Shown one piece after another: positions 1 through 7,574 of a DNA stretch of 13,648 nucleotides. Origin of the DNA: DAOTTW01 sp034437615 (GTDB taxonomy: Bacteria; Chloroflexota; Anaerolineae; Aggregatilineales; Phototrophicaceae); NCBI GenBank assembly GCA_034437615.1, contig DAOTTW010000168.1:1-13648 (forward strand). Reading direction: 5' to 3'. The notes beneath the pieces are model-generated. The model did no database searches and was not told where the DNA came from. It was given only the letters and a program-made list of their open reading frames with translations. The translations under genes and the position numbers were made by a program. Within the stretch, counting starts at the first letter, position 1. Each line of letters begins with the position of its first letter.

Positions 1-552
1 GGTGTTCATCTGATGGGCGAAGTGCATCAGGTATTTGCGCATGTTGTTGGCGTTCTTGATGAATTCGCGATAGTGGGCTTGGGCGGCTGCGGGGCTATCG
101 TTGCTTGTGCGGATACCATCAGGCCGAAACAGCGGATAGCCCTTGTCAGAGTGTGCGGGGATGGCATCTTGTTCGGGGTTGCCATCTGAATAATAGATCA
201 CAGTCGGCTCATGATAGCGAAAATGATCGGCGGCGATTTCAAAGCTGGTGATGGCCCCAAACGTGCGCGGCGAGACCTCATACAGATTGATTTTCGCGTG
301 CTCACGGGCGGCAATTTCTAGCTTGCTATGCTTGTGATAGACGTATTCTTCGCCGTGCGTGTCGGGGTGGATTTGCGGATCGAAGAATTTGATGCCTTTA
401 TCCGTCAGCCAATCGTTGATGGCGTCGCGTTCTTCGTTGCGCAGCAGGTTGCCCTCAGCATCCCGAATGTTGCACGCCCCACCGGAAAACACCTGCACGG
501 TGTTCACATCGGACATATCTTTAATCATGTTCCATTGGCGTTTAGCGACCAT
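1..552 (-). CDS. Nucleoside 2-deoxyribosyltransferase-like protein, C-terminus cut by window edge
   Basis: The minus-strand frame is open from an ATG at 552 to the left edge (184 codons, no stop), so the 3' end is missing. The start is supported by an AAAGGA ribosome binding site (about 561-568) 9-10 nt upstream and by a good promoter at 625-652. The product begins hydrophilic, with no signal peptide, and should be cytoplasmic. A beta-strand/loop VQVFSGGACNIRD (19-31), then IKFFDPQIHP (54-63), and later YEVSPRTFGAITSFEIA (91-107) follow the order seen in nucleoside 2-deoxyribosyltransferase-like folds, where a Glu in a T-x-F-E-type motif is catalytic; E105 would be the equivalent. The family assignment is by eye and tentative. 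Alternatives are another Rossmann-like nucleotide-binding protein or a conserved hypothetical. It follows the VWA gene in the same direction but has its own promoter, so it is probably a separate unit. Confidence 0.6.
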   Translation of the reverse strand, partial: MVAKRQWNMIKDMSDVNTVQVFSGGACNIRDAEGNLLRNEERDAINDWLTDKGIKFFDPQIHPDTHGEEYVYHKHSKLEIAAREHAKINLYEVSPRTFGAITSFEIAADHFRYHEPTVIYYSDGNPEQDAIPAHSDKGYPLFRPDGIRTSNDSPAAAQAHYREFIKNANNMRKYLMHFAHQMNT

Positions 553-567
553 GCGCGTCTATTCCTT

Positions 568-597
568 TGATGGCTATTGATGACTATTGATGGCTAT
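568..597. repeat. Three tandem 10-bp repeats in the leader of the left-edge gene
   Basis: On the plus strand three consecutive 10-mers read TGATGGCTAT, TGATGACTAT and TGATGGCTAT, one substitution in 30 bases. In the transcript of the minus-strand gene they read ATAG(C/T)CATCA three times and end directly against the AAAGGA ribosome binding site. They lie between the predicted promoter (625-652) and the ATG at 552. The 10-bp period puts each unit on the same DNA face. No function is known. Confidence 0.75.
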
Positions 598-624
598 GTG
601 ATGTTACAAACAAGTTACAGCTTT

Positions 625-652
625 ATTATGGCGCAAATTACGCACGTGGCAA
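625..652 (-). promoter_or_regulatory. Sigma-70-type promoter for the left-edge gene
   Basis: Read on the minus strand: -35 TTGCCA (647-652, five of six consensus bases), a 16-bp spacer, then -10 CATAAT (625-630, five of six). Transcription would start near 618 and give a leader of about 65 nt that contains the three 10-bp repeats. It lies in the 107-bp gap after the VWA gene. Confidence 0.55.
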
Positions 653-659
653 GCTGTGG

Positions 660-3572
660 TCAGCTTTTGGCGTCGTCTGCACTACTGTCGCCGCGCCGCC
701 GCTTGAGCAGGTTGCCCACTGTGCTATCGTCGCCCGTTACACTGCGCGGGCTGGCGGGTGTCTGCGCTGTCGGGCGTGGCCGCTGCGGTGCGGGCGCATC
801 CGGTTGATCGGGTTCGGGTGCGTCGTCGCGGCGTTCGTCACGGTTGCGCCGCAGGTTGCCGATGGTGCTAGCGGGGCTGCTGCTAGTTGCGCTGCGCTGG
901 CGTGCACGCTCCCGCGCTTGGCGCAACATGCCGAGCCGTTCAACCTGCAATTCGTTCTGTGTGCGCCCGGTCAGCAGGTATGAGCGCAGGCGTTGCAGGT
1001 CGCTGCGTGTGATAATCAGGCGGCGCACGGCAATATCAACAGGCAGCAGCAGCATGGCAAGCAGCAGCAGCACGGGCCACACCGGTGATGCAGCAGTGCG
1101 CAGGTCGTCCGGTGGCATAAAGACGGCTGCTGGCTGGCCGGCCAACGATTCGCCGCCTGTGATGCTGGCCAAACGCGCCAGCAGCGTTTCATCAGGTTCG
1201 GTCTGGGCGTATTCCGGTGAGTAGGCCATCACCCAGCCGTTGACCTCGTTGAATTGCAGGCTCTGGCCATTCGGTAGCGCACCGCCACCGTTCACAGCCA
1301 GGAAATACGCACCTTCAGCCTGTGGTGTGAAGCTGCCTTCATAGCGCCCCGGCGCGACCTGCCGCAGTGTGACATCACGGCTATTGTTTTCGGGGTCGAT
1401 GACGCTGGCCTGCAATGCCAGATTGTTCAAGAACGCGCCATCTTCGTCAATGGCATCCACCACGATACGCGCTTGGTCGCCCTGCATGGTGATGCGCGTC
1501 TCGATGTTGTTGGCGGCGCTCTGCGTGATGCTCCAGCTAATAGCCTGTTGCCAGAAACGCGGAAAATCCGGCCAGGTCGTCCAGTCCCGGCCCCAGCGCG
1601 ATGTCGCATCGCTGGTGAAAGCCAGCGCCCGACCCAGGCCATATTGCCAGGTCGCCAACACGGGGTCGCTGAAGGGTTCTGGCCCACGTAATATCACCTG
1701 CGCGGTGTCTTTTTCGGTGGTTGCCACATAGCCAGCAAGCGGCGGCAGGGCGTCGATGCCGTTCATGATGGGGCTGACAGCCGTCAGGCGCGGCGAAAAT
1801 TGACCTTCTTCGATGAAGGTACGCGCCGCCAGCACGGTTTCCAGCGCGAAGATGCGCGGAATCTGGCTGACATCCTGCACGACATGATAATTGCCCTCAC
1901 CGACCTCGACCATCTCCTGCAAGAAGCGCGGCGTGTTGCCGCCGATGGCCACCACCGACAGCGTAATCTCATGATTTTCGTTGAGGGCTGCGGCGCGTTC
2001 CACCAGATCGCGTGAGCTAGCGCCGCCATCGGTCAGCAGAATCAGGTGTTTGCGCTGCGATGGGTCGCTGATTAAATCGCGTTCGACCAGGCTGATGCCT
2101 GCGCCGATGTCGGTGCCACCACCAGCGCGCAAGGTAGCCACCCGACGCTGCAATTGTTGCGCGTTGTTGACAGCCTGAATTTCAGCGACCCACGCGCCAC
2201 CCGTATCAAAGGTGCCGATGCCTGCGCGGTCTGTGGGTTGCAGCAAGTCCAGCGAGATATTGATAGCACGCTTGGCCAGGTCAATATTGGGGATGCCGCT
2301 GGCGTCGGTTTGGCCCATGCTGCCGGAGCGGTCAATCAGGTAGGCGATGGTGAGTTGGGGCAGGCGTTGCTGGTCGCGGATTTGCATCTCGACGGGCAGC
2401 GTGGCGGCTAGCGGCGTATCGTAATAGCGCCCTGGCCCGTAAGAATCCGGCCCGCCGATAAAGACCAGCCCGCCGCCCAAATCCTGCACGTAGCTGTCGA
2501 TGCGTTGCATTTGGCGTGTGCTGAGGTCGGTTGCGGGCACGTTGGCCATCACAAGCGCTTTATAAGCCGCAAGGCCGGATGTATCCGCAGGCAGGTTGGC
2601 AGGCGTCGTCACGTCAACGTCTACACCCGCGCCAGTAAGCGCAGGCAACAGGCTGGCAATCTCGTTCGGTTCGCTGGCCACCAGCAACACACGCGGCGGC
2701 CCGACCACCTCACTGAAGGAGGCCAGCGCGTTATTCTGGCTGAAGCTATCCGCATCGGTGGCGATCACAAGCCGCGCCTCAAAGCTGAGGAAGCCGCTTT
2801 CGCTGCTGGTCTGAGTCAGCGTGTAGCCGTTGGTGCCGGCCTGTAGGCGGATTTCGTCCTCAGATACGAGGCCGCCATTGGAGAAAACCAGCAACGTCGC
2901 AGCGGTCTCGGCTTCGGCTTCCACACTGATGTTAATATCGAACTGCTGGCCCTCTGCGACGCGGCTGGGGGCATCCACGCGCACGACACGCGCATCCGGC
3001 ACGGCTTCACGGAAGAACGGCACATAGTCGATTTTGATGCCGGAAGCAGCGGCGAGTCGCGCCTTCGTCAGCGCATCACCGAGCGTCTGTTGGCCATCGC
3101 TCAGCAGCACAATGCGCCGTGTGGCATCCGCCGGGAAAATCGCTATCGCTGTCTGAATGGCGGCGGCGATGTCCGTGTTGCCCCTCAGCACGGTTGATTG
3201 AAGCTCTGGTACGTCGGTCAACGGCGTAAAGCCCACCTCTGGCCGATTGTCGGCACCGAATACGATCAGCGCCCACTGATCGTCGGTGGGCTTACCCTGC
3301 ACGGCCTCGCGGATGTAATCAAGCTGCGCGGCCTGTGTGCTGCGCCCGACGCTATCGGAGACATCCAGCAGAAAGACGACGGCCTGCCGTTCGACGGTGC
3401 GCACGACCTGTAGGCCAGCCAACGCCAGCACCACCAGCACGATAATCGCCGTGCGCAAAATCAGGCTGAGGACATCGCGGCGGCGACGAAAGGCATAACG
3501 GGGCCAGCCGATATACCAGATCAGCGGCAGCACCAGCAGCAAGATCAACGCTATCGGGCTGGCAAAGGTCAT
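660..3572 (-). CDS. Membrane-anchored protein with two VWA domains and a glutamine-amidotransferase-like domain
   Basis: 970 residues. Two hydrophobic segments (about 4-21 and 37-57) flank an Arg-rich loop (25-40), as in BatA/aerotolerance-type proteins. VWA domain 1 has a complete MIDAS: D70-S72-S74, T133 and D159. Residues about 291-395 resemble the class-I glutamine amidotransferase-like fold often found in such proteins (LGGGLVFIGGPDSYGPG, 365-381), but I see no cysteine anywhere in the protein, so this domain cannot be an active amidotransferase. VWA domain 2 again has a full MIDAS: D414-S416-S418, T487, D515. A beta-rich region (about 590-780) precedes a third membrane segment (831-847) and a basic/acidic tail of about 120 residues. 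By the positive-inside rule both VWA domains face outward and the tail is cytoplasmic. It lies 88 bp after livM, same strand; a GGGGTGA ribosome site precedes the ATG. Partner and function are unknown; metal-dependent protein binding is the family role. Confidence 0.88.
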   Translation of the reverse strand: MTFASPIALILLLVLPLIWYIGWPRYAFRRRRDVLSLILRTAIIVLVVLALAGLQVVRTVERQAVVFLLDVSDSVGRSTQAAQLDYIREAVQGKPTDDQWALIVFGADNRPEVGFTPLTDVPELQSTVLRGNTDIAAAIQTAIAIFPADATRRIVLLSDGQQTLGDALTKARLAAASGIKIDYVPFFREAVPDARVVRVDAPSRVAEGQQFDINISVEAEAETAATLLVFSNGGLVSEDEIRLQAGTNGYTLTQTSSESGFLSFEARLVIATDADSFSQNNALASFSEVVGPPRVLLVASEPNEIASLLPALTGAGVDVDVTTPANLPADTSGLAAYKALVMANVPATDLSTRQMQRIDSYVQDLGGGLVFIGGPDSYGPGRYYDTPLAATLPVEMQIRDQQRLPQLTIAYLIDRSGSMGQTDASGIPNIDLAKRAINISLDLLQPTDRAGIGTFDTGGAWVAEIQAVNNAQQLQRRVATLRAGGGTDIGAGISLVERDLISDPSQRKHLILLTDGGASSRDLVERAAALNENHEITLSVVAIGGNTPRFLQEMVEVGEGNYHVVQDVSQIPRIFALETVLAARTFIEEGQFSPRLTAVSPIMNGIDALPPLAGYVATTEKDTAQVILRGPEPFSDPVLATWQYGLGRALAFTSDATSRWGRDWTTWPDFPRFWQQAISWSITQSAANNIETRITMQGDQARIVVDAIDEDGAFLNNLALQASVIDPENNSRDVTLRQVAPGRYEGSFTPQAEGAYFLAVNGGGALPNGQSLQFNEVNGWVMAYSPEYAQTEPDETLLARLASITGGESLAGQPAAVFMPPDDLRTAASPVWPVLLLLAMLLLPVDIAVRRLIITRSDLQRLRSYLLTGRTQNELQVERLGMLRQARERARQRSATSSSPASTIGNLRRNRDERRDDAPEPDQPDAPAPQRPRPTAQTPASPRSVTGDDSTVGNLLKRRRGDSSADDAKS

Positions 3573-3660
3573 GAGGCATTCACCCCGGCAACTATCCTGT
3601 TTCGCTTGAGCAAAATACTTGTCCTCTAATTGGACGCGGCAATAAACCGACGCGGCGGCC

Positions 3661-4860
3661 TTACAAGGTCTCGTTCGTAGGGACGCGGCTTGCTGAGTCC
3701 GCTAAAGTGGCCTGTGTCTGTTGGCGCTGACGTTGCTGCTTCTGCCACCATTGTTGTACGGTGCCGACGATGCCACGCGGGAAGATCAGCACGACCAGCA
3801 CGAAAATCAAGCCGAGCAACAGCAGCCAGCTATCGCCCACATTGATGACCGTCTCGCCCAGCGTAAGCTCCAGATCGCGGAAGGTCGTATCCAGGAAGTG
3901 CAGGCCGCCTGCACCGATCACAGGCCCGGTAAACGTGCCCACGCCACCGATAATCGTCATCAGCAGCGCATCCACCGTAAAATTCACACCGAGCATTTCC
4001 GGGTTGGCTGTCTTGTTCAGGATGGCGTGAATCATACCAGCCATGCCTGCTAGCATACCTGCAACCGTGATCGAGAGCAACTTAAAGCGTAATGTGTTAT
4101 AGCCGATAGCCTGCGCCCGTTCTTCGTTTTCGCGGATGGCCTCGAAGACCGTGCCTGTGGGTGAATTCACCAGACGCCGGATGAACAGGAACGTAAACAC
4201 GAACAGCATCAGCGCCACGTAATACAGAAACAGCCGATTTTTCGCGGGGTCAATCCATTCCGGCATGGCGGCAACCGTCAGGCCGTCCTCGCCGTTGGTG
4301 AGCGCCAAGCGCCCGAAATAGATGAAGCCCATCTCTGCGACGGCCAGCGTGAAAATCGCGAAGTAGATGCCGCTGAGCCGCAAGGTGGCCAAACCCAGCA
4401 GGAAGCTAATCAGCCCGGTGACGACCATCACCAGCAGCACGCCGATCAGCAGGTAAACGCCGGGGTCCATATCCGCAGGCAGCAAGCCGCCCGTGATGCC
4501 GAGTTCGTTGGATTGCAAGACAATGCCGAGCAGATAACCGCCCAGGCCGAAAAACAGCGCGTGCCCGAAGGAAATCACGCCCGTGAAGCCGAACATGAGG
4601 TTATAGCTCATGACCAGCACGGCCAGCGCGAAAATCTCGATCATGACGCCCATCAAGTTGATGGACTGGCCCACGTAGCGGAAGCGCGGCCCGACTTGCA
4701 TCCCGAACGGCCCCTGACCCGTCAGCCAGCCCACCAGATGCGGCAGAATCAGCAGCAGGGCGAGGATCAGCAGGTAGAGCCAGTTTTCGCGCAGGAAGCG
4801 CTGTAGCATTGGCGTGTCGCGCTTCTCTGGTTGCACTTTTGCGTTGGATGTGCCTTGCAT
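3661..4860 (-). CDS. livM: Branched-chain amino acid ABC transporter permease LivM
   Basis: 399-residue inner-membrane permease of the HAAT family. Hydrophobic segments lie at about 26-46, 70-93, 97-115, 134-156, 163-181, 208-228, 260-283, 298-320 and 343-361. Family hallmarks are YNLMFGFTGVISFGHALFFG (86-105), RLSGIYFAIFTLA (161-173), the coupling loop FEAIRENEERAQAIGYN (239-255), IIGGVGTFTGPVIGA (303-317) and the closing FPRGIVG (360-366). It pairs with LivH to form the channel energised by LivG and LivF. The ATG at 4860 overlaps the livH stop (TGATG) and has a GGGGGTGA ribosome site inside the livH end; M18 is a weaker alternative start. The C-terminal tail is Gln-rich (369-383), and its last codons lie over a degenerate copy of the intergenic GTAGGGAC repeat, so the natural 3' end may have been replaced. 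Confidence 0.93.
   Translation of the reverse strand: MQGTSNAKVQPEKRDTPMLQRFLRENWLYLLILALLLILPHLVGWLTGQGPFGMQVGPRFRYVGQSINLMGVMIEIFALAVLVMSYNLMFGFTGVISFGHALFFGLGGYLLGIVLQSNELGITGGLLPADMDPGVYLLIGVLLVMVVTGLISFLLGLATLRLSGIYFAIFTLAVAEMGFIYFGRLALTNGEDGLTVAAMPEWIDPAKNRLFLYYVALMLFVFTFLFIRRLVNSPTGTVFEAIRENEERAQAIGYNTLRFKLLSITVAGMLAGMAGMIHAILNKTANPEMLGVNFTVDALLMTIIGGVGTFTGPVIGAGGLHFLDTTFRDLELTLGETVINVGDSWLLLLGLIFVLVVLIFPRGIVGTVQQWWQKQQRQRQQTQATLADSASRVPTNETL
3677..3700 (+). repeat. Degenerate GTAGGGAC palindrome at the livM 3' end
   Basis: GTAGGGAC (3677-3684) is followed by CGCGGCTTGCTG and closes with AGTCC at 3700. It matches the reverse complement of the copy at 7493-7518 closely: CGCGGCTTGCTG is shared exactly and the following base differs (A/C) before GTCC. 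Only the outer GGAC/GTCC still pairs well, so the hairpin has decayed. It lies inside livM, encoding roughly residues 387-394. Two more GACGCGG words occur at 3634-3655, just past the livM stop. Confidence 0.6.
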
Positions 4861-5891
4861 CAGCGTTCACCCCCGAATAAGCCGCGTGGCCGCAGCAGCA
4901 GGATCAGCGCCAATACCAGCATCGGCGTCATACTCGCCCACACGGAACCGAGCGCAGGTTGCGCAATCGTGAAGTTTTCCATCGCGACCCAGGCCAAGCC
5001 TACAATGAAGCTGGCGATGGCCGTGCCTTCGTAGCTGCCGAAGCCGCCCAGCACAATCACCGCGATGGCCGCCAGCAGATACGTGTTGCCCATAGAGATC
5101 GTCGCGCCCAGGAAGGGTGCCGCCACGCCGCCACCGAATGCCGCCAGCGCACAGCCCAACGTAAACACCAGCGTGAACACCGCCCGCACATTGACGCCCA
5201 ACGCGCTGACCATCTCCGGGTCTTCGACGCCAGCGCGGATGATGATACCGATGCGGGTGCGGCGCAGCAGCAGCGCCACCGCCACAATCAACATCAGGCC
5301 CATTGCGATGATAAACAGCCGATACGCGCTGAACTGCGCCCCGAAAATTGTCAGGCGCACACCCTGGATGCCGATGGTTTCTTGCCAGGTGTAAGGCGTC
5401 GTGTTCCAGATGAACTTAATCGCCTCTAGCATGATGATGGAGACGCCGAAGGTCAGCACCAACTGAAACAGGGGCCGATCATACAACGGGCGCAGCATGA
5501 CGCGCTCCAAAAAGACGCCCAGCAACGCGCCGACGATGACCGCCGTCACGATGCCCAGCAGAAAGCGCAGATTCGGGTCCGGCAAGAGATGCGCAACGCT
5601 GATAAAGCCGCTATTGGGGTGCTGAATATCGTAGGCGAGGTATGCGCCTACCATGAAATACGCGCCCTGTGCGAAATTCAGGATGTCCATCAGGCCGAAA
5701 ATCAGCGAAAGGCCAGCCGCCACCAGAAACAGCAGCATCGCACGCAGCAACCCCGACAGGATAATCAGCCCGAATGTGGATGGGTTGCCCTGTGCGGCCA
5801 CGACGCTGAAGCCCAACAGCGCGGCGAACATCACGATAATCAAGTTCCACGAGGTATCCCGTGAGAAGAACGTCTTGAGGCTAGAATTCAT
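4860..5891 (-). CDS. livH: Branched-chain amino acid ABC transporter permease LivH
   Basis: 343-residue membrane permease of the HAAT family. The family signature GLSLIFGLMDILNFAQGAYF (60-79) is intact, followed by LERVMLRPLYDRPLFQLVLT (128-147). The cytoplasmic loop RIGIIIRAGVEDPEMVSALG (213-232) is the expected contact to the ATPases, and VIVLGGFGSYEGTAIAS (278-294) and LRPRGLFG (333-340) close the protein as in the family. Hydrophobic segments lie at about 15-34, 40-60, 62-87, 108-130, 142-162, 190-209, 237-257, 270-300 and 318-334. It acts with LivM as the heterodimeric channel. The start at 5891 overlaps the livF TGA by one base (TGATG), with a GGGGGT ribosome site in the livF end; its own stop overlaps the livM ATG in the same way. 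This favours translational coupling and fixed stoichiometry. Confidence 0.94.
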   Translation of the reverse strand: MNSSLKTFFSRDTSWNLIIVMFAALLGFSVVAAQGNPSTFGLIILSGLLRAMLLFLVAAGLSLIFGLMDILNFAQGAYFMVGAYLAYDIQHPNSGFISVAHLLPDPNLRFLLGIVTAVIVGALLGVFLERVMLRPLYDRPLFQLVLTFGVSIIMLEAIKFIWNTTPYTWQETIGIQGVRLTIFGAQFSAYRLFIIAMGLMLIVAVALLLRRTRIGIIIRAGVEDPEMVSALGVNVRAVFTLVFTLGCALAAFGGGVAAPFLGATISMGNTYLLAAIAVIVLGGFGSYEGTAIASFIVGLAWVAMENFTIAQPALGSVWASMTPMLVLALILLLRPRGLFGGER

Positions 5892-6622
5892 CAGGCGACC
5901 CCCAGATAGTGTTGTACAAGCGCTTCATCCTGCACCAGATCCGCCATCGCACCGGACGCGACGCTGTGGCCTTCGTCAATAATCACATAACGATCTGCAA
6001 GTTTGCTGGCCACGCGGAAATTCTGCTCCACCAGCAACACGGTCTTTTCATCGGATAAGCGCTGGATGGCCCGCATCAGTTGCTCGATGATGACCGGGGC
6101 CAAGCCTTCGCTTGGTTCGTCAATCAGCAGCAGGCGGTTGTCGGGCACCAGCGCCCGCGCAATCGAGAGCATTTGCTGCTGCCCACCGGATAGATTGCCA
6201 CCCGGCAACGTGAACAGGCGCTTCAGGTCCGGGAACAGTTCAAAGATGAAGTCGATGTTCTGCTCGTAATCACCGCGTTCACGGCCCGCAATCTCTAAAT
6301 TTTCGCGCACGCTGAGTTCTTTGAATACGGCGCGGTGCTCCGGCACGTAACCGATGCCTAGCTTGGCGATGGCAAAGGGTGGCTTGCCGTTCAGGTTGAT
6401 CGGCTGCGATGTGTTGTTGTAAACGATCTGGCCGCTGCCGGGTGGCGTCAGGCCCATGATGCTGCGCAGCGTCGTGGTTTTGCCTGCGCCGTTGCGCCCC
6501 AGCAGCACGGTCACGCTGCCGCGTGGTACGCTCAGCGAGACACCCTCTAAGATGTGGAATTGGCCGATGAACGTGTCGATATTGTGAACCTCTAAGATGT
6601 TAGCGGTCTGCGTCGTTGTCAT
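5891..6622 (-). CDS. livF: Branched-chain amino acid ABC transporter ATPase LivF
   Basis: 243-residue cytoplasmic ABC ATPase. Walker A is GRNGAGKTT (42-50, K48), the ABC signature LSGGQQQ (144-150), Walker B LLLIDEP (164-170, D168 with catalytic E169). The switch position is LVEQN (197-201), where Gln replaces the usual His; this VEQN form is typical of LivF and not a defect. GYVPEHRAVFKELSVRENL (91-109) matches the LivF Q-loop region, where VPE is followed in many relatives by GR. It forms a heterodimer with LivG beneath LivH/LivM. The gene begins 2 bp after the livG stop, with AAAGG in the livG end as ribosome site, and overlaps livH by one base. Length and all motifs are normal. Confidence 0.95.
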   Translation of the reverse strand: MTTTQTANILEVHNIDTFIGQFHILEGVSLSVPRGSVTVLLGRNGAGKTTTLRSIMGLTPPGSGQIVYNNTSQPINLNGKPPFAIAKLGIGYVPEHRAVFKELSVRENLEIAGRERGDYEQNIDFIFELFPDLKRLFTLPGGNLSGGQQQMLSIARALVPDNRLLLIDEPSEGLAPVIIEQLMRAIQRLSDEKTVLLVEQNFRVASKLADRYVIIDEGHSVASGAMADLVQDEALVQHYLGVA

Positions 6623-6624
6623 GG

Positions 6625-7419
6625 TCAGATGCCTTTATCAACTGCTTCAGCGGCTTCTTGTAGGTCGCCGTAGAGTTCACCCAGATAGACAGCCTGCACG
6701 GTTTTGTTGGCGGCGATTTCCTGCGGGCTGCCCTCTGCCAGCAGCCTGCCCATATTCATCACCGTGATGCGCTCCGAGATGCCCATAACCACGCTCATAT
6801 TATGCTCGACCATCACAATCGTCTTGGCGCTTTGCTGACGAATCTGGTCAATCGTGCGGATGAGTTCGGGCACTTGCTCCGAGGCCATGCCTGCGGTTGG
6901 CTCATCTAAGAGCAGCACTTCGGGGTCAGGGGCTAGCAGGATGGCGAGTTCGAGCTTGCGTTTGCCGCCATGTGGCAGCACGCTAGCCGGATACAGCGCC
7001 AGGTCACGCAGGCCGACGATTTCGAGCGCGTCCCAGGCGCGTTGTGTGAAATCCTTGAAGTGCGCTGCATGACGGAAGAAGCGAAACGACACCTTGCTGA
7101 TGGCCTGCACAGAGAGCCGCACATTTTCCAGCACGGTCAGGTTCGGGAAGATATTCGTAATCTGAAAGGAGCGCCCGATGCCCAGGTGCGCCCGCCGATG
7201 AAAGGGGTAGTCGGTGATGTCTTGCCCGTTGAAGATCACGCTGCCGCGTGTGGGCTTGTATTTGCCGCTGAGCAGGTTGAAGAAGGTGGTCTTGCCTGCG
7301 CCGTTTGGCCCGATGATGGAGTGCATGGAGCCGCGCTCAATCTCGATGGAGACATCATCCACCGCGACGAGGCCGCCGAATTCTTTGCGTAGGTTGTGGG
7401 TCTGTAGAATAACGGTCAT
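6625..7419 (-). CDS. livG: Branched-chain amino acid ABC transporter ATPase LivG
   Basis: 264-residue cytoplasmic ABC ATPase. Walker A is GPNGAGKTT (37-45), the Q-loop lies in IGRSFQITNIFPNLTVLENV (81-100, Q86), Walker B is VLLLDEPTAG (168-177), and the switch His is in VEHNMSVVM (204-212, H206). The signature LPHGGKRKLELA (148-159) departs from LSGGQ but keeps the L-x-x-G-x-x-R pattern usual in LivG/UrtD-like proteins. The C-terminal part (about 240-264) is the Liv-type extension around QAVYLGELYG. It is first in a tight livG-F-H-M run. The ATG at 7419 has no clear Shine-Dalgarno sequence: the preceding 14 bases are CAGAAAAAAACAAA, so initiation may rely on A-rich S1-type binding. No strong promoter is obvious directly upstream. 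Confidence 0.94.
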   Translation of the reverse strand: MTVILQTHNLRKEFGGLVAVDDVSIEIERGSMHSIIGPNGAGKTTFFNLLSGKYKPTRGSVIFNGQDITDYPFHRRAHLGIGRSFQITNIFPNLTVLENVRLSVQAISKVSFRFFRHAAHFKDFTQRAWDALEIVGLRDLALYPASVLPHGGKRKLELAILLAPDPEVLLLDEPTAGMASEQVPELIRTIDQIRQQSAKTIVMVEHNMSVVMGISERITVMNMGRLLAEGSPQEIAANKTVQAVYLGELYGDLQEAAEAVDKGI

Positions 7420-7492
7420 TTTGTTTTTTTCTGAAAACTATTGGGGATTTGGTAGCACCACACAAGAGCGTGGTCGTGCATTTTTTCGTGGC

Positions 7493-7518
7493 GGACGCAG
7501 CAAGCCGCGCCCCTATAC
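7493..7518 (-). repeat. GTAGGGAC-type hairpin repeat, copy 1 (degenerate)
   Basis: On the plus strand it starts GGACGCAGC, passes through AAGC and ends CGCGCCCCTATAC, which is a reversed, slightly decayed form of hairpin plus CCCTAC. Its reverse complement shares CGCGGCTTGCTG with the copy in the livM 3' end (3677-3700), which shows the family is dispersed. It is the left half of a head-to-head pair with 7533-7556. Confidence 0.6.
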
Positions 7519-7532
7519 AGCCGTTTTGGGCC

Positions 7533-7556
7533 GTAGGGACGCCGTTCTTGGCGTCC
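7533..7556 (+). repeat. GTAGGGAC-type hairpin repeat, copy 2
   Basis: GTAGGGAC at 7533-7540 runs into a perfect 7-bp stem, GGACGCC (7537-7543) and GGCGTCC (7550-7556), with loop GTTCTT. It forms the right half of a head-to-head pair with 7493-7518 and is followed by GGGCGGCGT, as is copy 4. Confidence 0.75.
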
Positions 7557-7574
7557 AGGGCGGCGTGACTACTC

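Noticed and set aside
328..580. Plus-strand open frames near the left edge
   Set aside because: They run antisense to the minus-strand frame 1-552, which has a promoter, a ribosome site and a plausible fold pattern.
651..666. AAGCTG/CAGCTT hairpin at the stop codon of the VWA gene as a terminator
   Set aside because: The stem is only 6 bp, overlaps the stop codon and has no T-run; it also overlaps the -35 box of the next gene's promoter, so it is probably incidental.
3573..3660. Separate promoter for the VWA gene in the 88-bp gap after livM
   Set aside because: The best candidate, TTGCCG and TATTTT, has a 19-bp spacer and a weak -10, so read-through from livM is equally likely.
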